From positions 27,150,183 to 27,214,182 of the forward strand of contig CM059560.1 of assembly GCA_030386875.1 (NCBI GenBank): a stretch of 64,000 bases of DNA. Reading direction: 5' to 3'. Under the pieces are notes generated by a model that ran no database searches, was not told the DNA's origin, and saw only the letters and a program-made list of their open reading frames with translations. Source of the stretch: Morinoia aosen (Eukaryota > Arthropoda > Malacostraca > Amphipoda > Talitridae). Below, one piece after another: positions 12,771 through 23,945 of the stretch. The position numbers were made by a program, and so were the translations under genes. Within the stretch, counting starts at the first letter, position 1, and each line of letters starts with the position of its first letter.

Positions 12771-15142
12771 CGTAAGACGATATTCGGTTGGGAGACATTT
12801 AAGAACTCGCGTCGAACTGGCATTACAACAATGTACTTCTGGGATCACATTAGTTTTCCAGTCTGCTATTTTTTTGAGCTTAGGTTGTTAAAGAGCGGAT
12901 GAGGCGCATATCTCCATGCGCTGCAAATAAGCGGCGGGACACTTCTCGAGCTCAATTTGAGTAACCACAAACATAAGGATAGCGCATGTACGCACAAAAA
13001 CCTTCAAATTCTCCTTATTTGATAATCCAGCTTATCTCATCCACTTTATGAATGAATGTTCCCGATTGCAAACAACGGCATGGAAAATAGACAGAAATTT
13101 TAATTAAATCTCTATGCTCGGTGAAATACCCACGATGAGAGAAACAGCTCTGAAATTTTCCCACCTTTTTATTCATGACGGGCAGACGGTAGAACACTTC
13201 TACAGTTGTCGGTCTATCGAAGATCACTTAGCAGCGGAATTACTAATGAAGCAATAAATCTCTGAATTTGGTATTATGTCCTGTGCCAAATACATGTATT
13301 GATAATGTGAACAAATTTATTCACGGTGTCATATATTTGTCCTCAAGATGTTATTTACGACGTTGTAGAGCCAGTGTATTAGCATACTCGTACACAAAAA
13401 AGACAGAATTGAATTACAGAAGTTTTATCACAATATCGCTGACTACGCTGGTCCACGGCAACCTGCGTCCAGTTGTCTCATTCAATTTACGACTCGCATG
13501 ACCTTCGTTTACATAAAACACATGTGAACGACGCACATTGACAACTACCGTAGTAGGAATATTTGTTAAATGAAAATCAAAGCGCTGCGTATAACGATTA
13601 AGCCACAATTTTGATAGATGGTAAGCTGGCGCTGTGCGCCCATGACCTCGTCAACTAAACGGGGGAATTTTCCCCTCAACAACCATTCGGTCATTTCCCA
13701 TCCCCTCTACTCTGGGTCGGACGGGAATTTTTCCTTAGCATCAAGTCACGGACGATTCATACTCTTGTTCTGCTATCATTTCTTTTTTGAATCTACGTGC
13801 TAAGTTATTATACGCGCCAGTCTGCCCGTAAAATTGAAAACAGGGCCATATTTCACTCCTGAAAAAATTAAAATATTCTGAAAAAGGGCTTAGGATAATA
13901 GAGCTTTCCAGTGAATACTCCCCATCATGTTGAGCGAAAAAAAAATGCTTTAAACTTGCAGTGTGTGCATGAGGTTACGTGAGAAAGCAAGACAGCGTCA
14001 ATATCAAAAAGGCTAGGCGCTAGCGCAGTATTTGGAGTGGAACAGAGTCAGCGTGACCGTTGAGTGAGGGTTTGTGCCTGTTAATGTAAACGCTTACTAA
14101 AGCTATGTGGTCTGGATACAGCAATTTTAAAATTTTTGTTTATCATGAAATGATCTTTTTCTAAAGCATGGTCTCGCAACACGCATATTGAGAGGAGGAG
14201 AAGCCAGAGATCCAGCGGTGTACGAGAAGAGACCTGACTCTCCGCAGCGCGGGTGTGGAGGTGGTGTTGCGTCCCCCCTATGGGTCGAGCCCAGTGTCAC
14301 TTTATTATTTACACCGTCATCTTACTATTTACTGTATCACTTAACTATTTACCGTACCATTTAACTATTAGTCACTCGGGCCATACGAGCACCAATACAC
14401 TCCGCTAATTTAGAATAAGCTTGAAATAATATTTTGCGTGCAAAATAAGAGTTTTGTGGTGGACGTATCGTGGAAACTACATTTGAGTTCTATTCGTTGA
14501 AAGTACGTGTCTTTCATTGACTTAGCGCTCTTTTGAACTCTTGTACTTAAATCAGATCGAAAGAAAAGTTTTAGCTGTGGAAAAAAATTTCCATATGTAT
14601 GTTGGATTGGGCTGTCAAGGTATGAAATTTGAGAGTATTATTGTGGCAATTAGAATGCAATTTTAAAACTTTTTTATTATGCATCTGATGAAATCTGCCT
14701 TGTATTTGTAGGAAACATTGTCCCGTTTTAAAATAAAGTTTTCCTCTGTGAGATTACGTTATACTTACATTAAATATACAATATAAATTTAAACGAATTT
14801 ACTAAGGATTTCCCGACATCATTCTGTAAATCGTTTAATGTGAAAATCAAACCAAGGGGAACGTACACGATGATGTGTGGGTGCTTTTACTTACGCTACG
14901 CAAAATTTTATCGGCATTTAGTCGTAAGGTGGAGAACCAAAATCGCACTGTGTATGCTAGATACGTTCGGCCCGGTACCTCAGCGTGCTAAATGATGTAA
15001 CTGTAAATTTTGATTCTTGCCTACATCTGACCACTTTATTTTCATCCCCAACTAGCGCTGAATTTCAATGTAGATGTATTCGATACAAGTCGTGCCACCG
15101 AACTCAACAAACCCAGTTATTAAACACCGCAAAGCATGTAAC
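12771..15142. other. Intergenic, nothing recognised
   Basis: Unique-looking AT-rich sequence up to the Penelope-like insertion. The short ORFs have no motifs. Confidence 0.4.
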
Positions 15143-15156
15143 TGCAGATTAATAAT

Positions 15157-16465
15157 ATATTTCCAATTGGTCGATTCTTAGAGAATCTCACACGCAAGAT
15201 AAAAAGATTTTTATGATTATATCAATCAGGTTTTATGATTATATCAATACAGCCCATCCTAACATTAAATTTAAACATGGAAATAGAGCAAAATGGGCAA
15301 ATCCCTTTCTTAGACGTACTCGTGAAGAAGCCTAACTCTAGGCTTATTTCCTCTGTCTAGAGAAAACCAATATTTACTGGCATCAGTACGAACTATTTCA
15401 GTTGTATTTATAAGGAATATCAAATCTTGCATAATTACATTACTTCATCGCGCATATCACATATCTAGTAGTTTTGAAATCTTCAACCGTGAAATAGAAT
15501 TGATTAAAACATTATTGATTAAAAATATGTATCCAAAATTTATCATTGATAATTCCGTCAAAAAGTTTCTAGATAAAAATATTGTCCCTCTCCTATCACC
15601 TTGAGCGTAGCAAAACAGAAATTGTACATAGAATTACCTTTTTTGGGCTATTTGAACTCGGAACTGAAAAGAGAAGTTGTAGCTCTGGTTAGTAGGTTTT
15701 TCACTACAGTTGACATCAGAGTGTTTTATAGAAATAGTTTTAAAATCGGTTCATTTTTTAAGAGGAAAGAACGTCTGGAGGAGTGCCTGTGGAGTGGATG
15801 TGTTTATTTATATAAGTGTGACTGCTTCATGCAGACTTATGTTGATAGTACTAAACTACAACAATTTATCAGACACAGCCAACATTCAGGAATTTCCCAT
15901 ATAACCGGTCGCATACTTTCCTCTCCTGCACATTCACCAATCCGAGATCATTGTCAGCAATTTAATAATCCTTTCAGAACAAAAAACTTCTCCACTCTGT
16001 GTACCACCAACAACGAACAGGATCTTCGCATTCTAGAATCTTTATTCATATCTACCCATAAACCTGACTTAAATAATGACTTGATCGAGTGCTGTCAAAC
16101 TAACCATTGCCTCAACCTACTGACATATTTCTGTGTGTGTATGTATGTGGAGTGTGTTTGCGCGCGTCTGTTTGTTAGGTTCCTATGTTTAAATGTATGA
16201 ATGTATGTGCTTGTGAAAGGGTGGGTAGGTGAGCCAATGAGAATGATCGTTTTTATTGCACTTGAATGAGAAATTGGGATGAAGGTTTCATATATGTTTG
16301 TTTACTTTTTTTTGTACTTTTTGAACTTCTGTGTTTTTTTATATTTTTGACCTCGTACGTTGTATGTTTTTCAGCACTGAAGATGGAATTTTAACATTAC
16401 GAAACGTTTCCCAAAATAGAAACAAATAAAAATGCATATTTTTACGTTGGTTCTCCTTTTTATTT
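15157..16465 (+). mobile_element. Penelope-like retroelement, 5'-truncated copy
   Basis: Bounded by 14-bp direct repeats TGCAGATTAATAAT (15143-15156 and 16466-16479), which look like target duplications. The frame 15601-16200 reads PFLGYLNSELKREVVALVSR, then a GIY-YIG-like endonuclease region (VYLYKCDCFMQTYVDSTK, RILSSPAHSPIRDH, RTKNFSTLCTTNNEQDLRIL, ESLFISTHKPDLNNDL), characteristic of Penelope-like elements. Upstream sequence (about 15250-15600) resembles the reverse-transcriptase C-terminal region (GQIPFLDVLVKKPNS). Most of the RT is absent and the copy is broken, so it is a dead insertion of moderate age. Confidence 0.85.
16374..16412 (+). ncRNA. Degenerate hammerhead-ribozyme-like motif in Penelope 3' region
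   Basis: CTGAAGATGG followed after a short spacer by ACGAAACG fits the CUGANGA ... GAAA core of the type I hammerhead motif known in Penelope-like elements. It lies just before the element's 3' end, where the family carries it. Stem II pairing in the spacer looks weak, so activity is doubtful. Confidence 0.35.
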
Positions 16466-16754
16466 TGCAGATTAATAATTTTCATCGAACGCGACCATAA
16501 CTCAATTTTAAAAACACCAAAACTCCGCCAAGTCTATCAAAGTTTCAGTGTCAGCCTGTTGGTCGATGAGTCGTTCGCATTGCAGCCAGTGTGCTACTGG
16601 CGGCAGGGCGAGCGTCCGAACTGCGAGTCGAGACTGGTCTGCCGCCGCTCCTCTCATGCCTCACCTGCTCTTGATTAATTATGCTCCAGAAACTCTGATT
16701 TTTTATTTCTTATCTTCTTTTCTTGCTTGCGTTCTAGTCAGCAACGCACGGAAG

Positions 16755-17098
16755 GCACTCCATTGCAGCTGCTGGTGCAGACGCTGATGTGCAGCTGCTG
16801 GTGCAGATGCTGAAGTACAGCTGATGGTGCAGATTCTGAAGTACAGCTGATGGTGCAGATGCTGAAGTACAGCTGATGGTGCAGACGCTGGTGTGCAGCT
16901 GCTGGTGCAGACGCTGAAGTACAGCTGATGGTGCAGATGCTGAAGTACAGCTGATGGTGCAGACGCTGGTGTGCAGCTGCTGGTGCAGACGCTGAAGTAC
17001 AGCTGATGGTGCAGATGCTGAAGTACAGCTGATGGTGCAGACGCTGGTGTGCAGCTGCTGGTGCAGATGCTGATGTGCAGCTGCTGGTGCAGATGCAC
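16755..17098. repeat. 26-bp minisatellite with 78-bp higher-order unit
   Basis: Units of GTACAGCTGATGGTGCAGAT plus GCTGAA alternate with GTGCAGCTGCTGGTGCAGAC variants in a fixed three-unit order, so the true period is 78 bp. Long Ser/Ala/Gln/His-rich frames on the minus strand in all three phases are artefacts. Confidence 0.9.
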
Positions 17099-18124
17099 AG
17101 GAACAACCAATACTGAGTACTACGCACATTCAACCCTCCTAAGTTGGTAGGAATTAAGACGTTGAGTGAAGGAGCAGACGCCGAATGTTTTCAAAGTACC
17201 ACCACAAGCATGCCTTTAGAGCCCTGCGAATCCTGAAACAGTAACACCATTGGAAGAAGTTCTAGAGATGATATTACTTTCTACTGGAATACAGATGAAA
17301 TTACCCTGACTTGTATATTTTTCTGGAAACTTATACATTTTGAATTGAAAAACTTGATGCTATCTGGAAAAAATTACTGACAGAGAAAATACTTTCGCAT
17401 GATAGGAAAATATGCTTTTAAATAATATTTTTGAATTGAAATGGTTGAAATATCACCTAGACTATTCTGTAAGCAAGTATAGGGATTAGAAATCCTCACT
17501 CAAACTAGCTGAAACAAAATAAAAATACGCATCATTAATCATGTGGCAAAAAATTGCCTTAAATTATACGTTCTGTTCATCCCAGAACCTTCCCTCAAGG
17601 TTTGAATTGATTGAATGATACTTTATCCCTAAAATAAGAGTGCAGACTAACTTTGCCTTTGAAGTTAACCGAAGTTTACCCTTGGCTGAATTGGGTAGAG
17701 ATGCATGAGTTAGGATTCCTTATTTTTTCCCGCAGCTGACTTGTCAAGCTGGCCTGCACCGACCGAAGGCGATGTGTGGGCTTGTGCGTAGGTGTGTGTG
17801 TGTGTGTGTCCACCACGGTTGCACAAATACACCAAGGCCAGTAGCATAAATAGGAATAACATCGCTAGTACATGCAGCACCATTAGCAAGGACAGCACAA
17901 GTAGTACGAGCAGCATCAGTGGCACAAGTAGTACTTGAAGGATACTGACAGTGTACTCACCCTAAACGAAGCACAGTAGCAACGTCGTCACAGCAACCCA
18001 GATGTAATACAATGAAAGCAGCAGCAACAGCGCTAGTAGTGTTTTTATTAACCGCTTTATAATCAGTAACATTGGCTGCAGTATCAGTAGTACCACCAGT
18101 AGCACCAGCAATACCAACACTACC
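17099..18124. other. Intergenic with simple repeats
   Basis: A GTGTGT run at about 17790 and degenerate AGTAG/CAGCA trinucleotide-like sequence at 17838-17940 and 18010-18120. No gene recognised. Confidence 0.5.
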
Positions 18125-18265
18125 TATACCACAACCATACCACAACCAAACCAACACCACCACCCTCACCACCAGCACCACTACCCACCACCCCCACCAC
18201 CCTCACCGCCACCCTCACCACCCTCACCACCACCACCCTCACCACCATCACCACCACCCTGGGAA
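18125..18265. repeat. CCACCCTCA-type microsatellite
   Basis: A nearly pure C/A strand with CACCACCCTCACC units, about 140 bp, followed by a GC-rich islet to about 18480. Confidence 0.85.
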
Positions 18266-18840
18266 GCTCCCATGCGCAGCGTGCAATACCCGACGGAGGC
18301 GACCCGAGAGGGCGGCAGCGTGCCCTCTGGTGCCGGTAGCGGCTGCAGGAGGGGCGGGCGGGCAGTTCCTGGCTCTGAGAGAGTCGTGCGACCGACACAA
18401 TTTTCTTAGGAAAAGAAACTGGAGTTCCCAGGCGGCGCGCTCTGCATTCTCACCTCACGGCTCAGGCTCGGCACCCAGACTCTGGAGTTTGTTCACGGCA
18501 AATTGGAATAGATTTTCGTGAATTGTGACGGAATCGATGTGGTAAAAAAAGGGCCGCATATAAGTGCGTTTTCGGAATTTAAACAAACCCATGGAGTAAT
18601 TAACCTATTCATTCATTTTTGTACAAGCATTGCGGAAACATTACGTTCATTCATTGAACTTGACCGATATGATCACCATCGTCGTTCACGTGAAGTAATG
18701 TGGATCAAGTAGACTTTTTTAACTTTTGTTAAATATTTCAGACTGAACCGGGAAACACGAATGAATAAAATTGTACATAAGTTTCAGTTTGGCTCGTAGT
18801 CTCATGCACTCACTTGTAGGACCATGAAAATGTTGAATCA

Positions 18841-19255
18841 TCAGCAGGGGGAGTTATGGAGTGATTAGCCTGCAGTGGTAGTTATGGTGTAATTAGCAGT
18901 GGTAGTCATGGAGTGATTAGGAGTGGCAGGTATGGAGTGATTAGCAGCGGTAGTTATGGGGTAATTAGGAGTGGCAGTTATGAAATGATTGGCAGTGGCA
19001 GTTATGGAGTAATTAGCAATGGTAGTTAAGGTGCACTCGTAATTAGTAGCGGTAGTTACGGTGTACTCGTAATCAACAGTGGTAGTTATGGTGTACTCGT
19101 AATTAGCAGTGGTAGTTATGGTGTACTCGTAATCAACAGTGGTAGTTATGGTGTACTCGTAATTAGCAGTGGTAGTTTTGGTGTACTCGTAATAAACAGT
19201 GGTAGTTACGGTGCACTCGTAATCAGCGGTGGTATAGTTACGGTGTACCCGTAAT
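18841..19255. repeat. 24-bp minisatellite that changes to a 30-bp unit
   Basis: The left part repeats GGTAGTTATGGAGTGATTAG plus CAGT (24 bp). From about 19020 the unit is 30 bp, the same sequence with six extra bases CTCGTA after GGTGTA. Confidence 0.9.
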
Positions 19256-22001
19256 CACCTAAACAGCAATTATGAATTACATGCTCTGGTCGCATTATCC
19301 AGCCTGAGCTGAAGGTTGCACTTGTTAAATTTTTTGAGAAAATAAACATTCTGAGCCTGTATTCCGGTAACATGGTAGGTTATTCATTCAAGTCGATTGA
19401 GTTCACCGTGTTGTCTTTATAAAAATGCATTAAACTAGGCTAATTTTGTTGGGGTACTTGTGTGCTGTGTTGGTTGTTACTGTCCACACTATGCAATCAG
19501 TGATAATACTGTATAAATATCAATACTAGTTGCTCTTGGTAATAGCATAGGGTAAAATTCAAGATCCCTATCGCTCTAATACGGACATGAACTGACACAT
19601 GTCCATTTTGCAGTATATATTTGTTCAAATCAGTTGCATGGACGACCTGATTTACGGGTGGTCTTGCTCATTTGAAAAGTGAATGAAGAGCTCCAGATGT
19701 GCCCTAATTCTTTCACTTTCATAAATTAAAGATGATTACCGCCGATCTAAAATTCCCAGATGGGACGAAGGCGCAGCAGCCGCGGTACAGCATATGCAGA
19801 CACATCAATAATTATACTTAGGTGTAATGAGACGTGGTAGTGCAGGAGAGCTTCAAAACCTTCAGTTAAGTCCAGTAAAGCTGTTTGATGACCTCACATT
19901 GCAACAGACTCTTTTCTCCGTAGGTTCCCATTAAATTTTCTAATGCTAACTAACTGTAATTTGACAGTAAGATCTTGCATTGTCAGTTTTTATCGAGTAT
20001 TGAAAGTATGTATTTTCAACTGTACTAAAGCGATACTCGTTAATATGTATGAAAGCATTTAACTGGTTGTCAGTAACATTTCGAAGATTGAAGTCTAAAA
20101 ACAGAAAAAAAACATTTCAAGTTTTATGCTCCAATTTTGAAGTGAGTTCGATGAATATAATGAACACATCATTGTAAAATTCAATTTTCTGTACCAACCA
20201 CGATAGTTGCACAACATAATTAAATGTTTTTACATTGCAATGAAAAAGTTATCGATAAAATTTATAACTCGTTTCGCCAACACGTCAAAATCAAAATCAT
20301 GCTTTTTCTCTCTTCACGTGAGAAAATAATAGGCATTAAAATGTGAGCATGCTTTCATCCAGAGAACGTGAGTGACTCCACCCAATACTGAGTTGCTACT
20401 CTGCTTAGCCTCAAGCATTTATTTTTTGCTAGTCTTTTGTTACACACACAATCTTTGCCTGCCTTCAAAATTATATCCCAATGCTTGTAGCAAGTGTGAC
20501 TTTAATATTGTCTTTTTGGACGGTCGTGAAAAATATTCTACATTGTGTTCATCATTATAACTTTATTAAGTATCGGGCCTCTCGAGACATGAGGGCGAGA
20601 TCCTTAGGATTTATACGTGATAACTTTCAATTCTATAACAGAAGATTTTTAATGAACCTATTTAATGGACATTCATTCATGTACACCGCATAGGGAAAAT
20701 CAAAACAAGTGTAGCAGAGTCACCGCTCTCTCTTTCCTGTTGTTATAACCGTCAAAATACCATTTCATTTGTGATTCATGTGAAATCACCTCTCTTCAAT
20801 TGGATGCAAAAGATTGGTTCGTTTGGTTCCGGGTGCTGGGGAAAAGATCGAAGGCATTGCCTGAGAGCGCGGCGTTTGCAAGTCGTGTTTGGTATCAGCC
20901 TTGGAAACCAGTCGAGAAGAGCAGGTGTTTCTGGACCCTGCAATAAAGACTGGGCAAAGAGCTCTCAGTGTCAGCGGTGGCCATGCGCCAAAAACAACCA
21001 TCTCGCCTACACAAAAAAATCTCCTCCGCATCTCCGTGTCCCGCGCTCGATCGTAAATCTGGCAACTTACAAGCGACGCGAGAATGGTGCTATAAAATGC
21101 CTTTAATCGAGAGAGATTCGCGAGAACAGTACCATAAAACTGGCTTAATTACAGAGCACGATTGTGCGAACTTATCTACTATTTTTAAAGACTAATTTGT
21201 CGAATTTTCAAAAGTTTAATCCCAAATGTATGATTAGAATATGGATCGAACGAGTTATTAGTCTTGTACATGCATCACATGAGTTTAACTATATAACTAT
21301 GCATCGTGATCTGAGTATCTTTGATTTCATAGAACTCTACTTTTATTCTTCGAAATCTTATTTCAATCTATTTTAACTTTTAAGAATTTAGCTTATCATT
21401 CCATTCAATTCCACGTATGTTCACGTTAAATATCTTCGGTTATATGTCATTTTTATCATGCCACGTGATAATTACCATGGCACACGACATGTTACTGGAT
21501 GTTAGTCACCGGTTTTATTTCTTACGACTTTGGTTTACTCGCATATCGAGAAATATACTTTTCAATTTGCCACTTTGCGAACTAAAATCTAAAGCAAACA
21601 GATTTGGTTTCTGACATTTTTTCATAAATGATGAAAAACACGTAATCGTACTGCTGTGGCGGATCCACCTGCACTGCTTCACATTGTGCTGCAGCTGTAC
21701 AGTATGTCCTTCCTCCCTCTAGCTACAGGAAATCAGTTGTAAATTGGTGCTTGAACTTTTTCAATTTCAGACTAAGTTTCATTCACAGTTGATTCCTACA
21801 CCCTGTAAATCTAGGCCCAGAGATATCAGTAATAAATTGATACGATATCTGATGTGGTTGCAGACAGTAATTTCATTCAGAGCTGAATTCATCACCCATG
21901 GTATAACCAAGGCTCAGAGTCACTGAGCTTCAGTCATTCGGATTCTAGGTCCAGGCCACTCTGAATGAATTGATTGCGGTAAATGAAGTGAAAATAAAAA
22001 T
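19256..22001. other. Intergenic, nothing recognised
   Basis: AT-rich with no convincing ORF, repeat or RNA gene. Confidence 0.4.
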
Positions 22002-22135
22002 GTAATTCCTCCTTCGTTTTTTCTCCGAAGCACAAGGCGACACGAATCAAGAATCAGTTATGAAATAAGTACACAATTGATCTCTTGATTCGAGTCGCCT
22101 TGTGTTTCGGAGAAAAACAAAGAATGAGGAATTAC
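22002..22135. repeat. Inverted repeat with about 55-bp arms
   Basis: 22002-22057 and 22079-22135 are inverted copies (GTAATTCCTCCTTCG and partner; core CACAAGGCGAC), a MITE-sized palindrome. Confidence 0.8.
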
Positions 22136-23719
22136 TTTTTTGTTTTTTCTTCATTTTCAACCGTACTGACACGATACACGTATGCAGTTTACGTCCACAA
22201 TGTTATTGATCTCTTTGATCTCTTGAAAGTAAGTTTCTTGAATGACTTAGAAGAATCTTGGCGTATGCGTAAAGACACTCTAAAGTATGTAAACAGATTT
22301 TTGTTCAAAAAGTTGTCATATTGTAAGAGACAATGATGGAACTGAAGAAAGTGAACGTTCAGAAGATTTAATTTTTGCGGAAGAATTTTCCCCAAATAAG
22401 CGATAAAAAATTCAAAGCTCTTCATTAAAGGTCAAGTAAAAAATTTAGACTTGACACATGAACTAGGCTCCTTCACGAAATTCATCATTAAACAACTTCT
22501 TCAATTTATTCTATAAGCCCTGCTTCTAAACTATTTTTAACTAGGTATCAAAATCAGAGGTATGTGAGAATTTAAAGAAGCAAATAAATTCCTTTGCGCG
22601 TGTTCTTCGAACCAATTTCTCACGAAAAACTTTAAACGAAATTTGATCGTAACGGAAGCTCGACAGCAAGATCCACGTACGCTCTCAAAAGAGGGCCATG
22701 GGAAGGAAGCGAATGTCCTGTTCCCTCCATGCCACTTCCTTCGCTTCGCCAGCCCGCGACTGAAACACAACCGAATCAAAAAGCTGAAAGTGAACCCTTG
22801 ATTCAGAATTTGGCTCTGTCGTATTCTCATGTTAGTTTTATCGAACTGAATTTGAGTTTGGTTGAATTGCATCCCATTTTACCGTGTGCTAACACGGGTT
22901 TTACTATTATAGCGCTGAGACGAAATCTCTCAGCTGAGTTTCACAACATTTTGCATTGTTTGATGCATTTTTGGTGTCAAAAATGATGGGCTGCGTTAAT
23001 GTATAATACTGATATGCATTCTCAAGAGTTTTTAATTCTGTCTACAATAGATTACTACTATAACGCTGGAAATTTCAATGGATTGTTGTTTGTTGTGTCG
23101 TATGATAGATTTAATTACTTTTTGATGATCGTGAAAATATAGAACACACCAACTGAAATTCAATACTTTTGTTTAGTTTAAAAATACACTCACATCTTTC
23201 TAATAGAGGAATGTATGTACGATCAGAGAATATTCTAGATATTTCAAAAGCTTTTTCTTCTAGATAATGCAAACTAGTAGTTTTACTACTAGTAAGAACT
23301 CAATACTGGTAGCTTGTGTAATACAGCACACTGACGTACGTTCAACAGTCACCTTGTGCACTTCTTCAAAGCTGACGAGACAGAATGTCTTCCAACCCTC
23401 AAATCTAAATAGGTAGATTTAGTATTTTTTTTGCAAATTTTCCTAGTAAAATTATAACTTCTTAGTGAAGTGGAAAAATTTTCTAGGGGTAATGTATTAA
23501 AAGAACTTTCCTCTAGCAATGGTCTGAGTCAGCGATAGCATGCTGGGCTTGCTGGCGTAAGCCTCAAATCACGACATAACATCCAAGCATTTTATTTATT
23601 TATTCGGGTACGCGGTTCTATGCCACTGACATACAACGGCTTAGTAGAAAAGTCAGTTTTACGAACGCCTGATAAAATGCAGCGAAGTAAGAAATTTTAC
23701 GAAACATTATTCTTTTCTC
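22136..23719. other. Intergenic, nothing recognised
   Basis: AT-rich; a TTTATTTATTTATT run at about 23590. No supported feature. Confidence 0.4.
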
Positions 23720-23945
23720 ATGGTCATGGTGGCTTTGAGCTAGATCGAAAGTGCTCGCTTGTCACGGGAAGGGTCACTTGTTCGATTCCCGGCAAGTCAA
23801 GCCCGGTTAATCTCCCCGTTGGGAAAAGCGAGAACGTAGCCCTAATTCCCCACTATATCCAGGTGTCGGAAATGAGCACTTGCTCGACCGGGGATAGCCG
23901 TCATGGCGTACTGGTGATAGTTAAGGCATTTGAATATCCAAGGTA
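23720..23945 (+). repeat. tRNA-derived SINE-like sequence
   Basis: GGTGGCTTTGAGCTAGATCG resembles an A box. Then CTCGCTTGTCACGGGAAGG is anticodon-arm-like, and TTGTTCGATTCCCGGC is a good B box at about 23786. Together they resemble a decayed tRNA head, probably tRNA-Asp-like. The cloverleaf is not intact, so it is not a functional tRNA. A body of about 150 bases follows. Confidence 0.45.

Noticed and set aside
16703-17133. Three 130-codon minus-strand ORFs (Ser/Ala/Gln/His-rich)
   Set aside because: They cover the 78-bp higher-order minisatellite in all three phases; not a gene.
23725-23800. Functional tRNA gene
   Set aside because: A- and B-box-like sequence is present, but the acceptor and anticodon stems do not pair properly; better explained as a SINE head.
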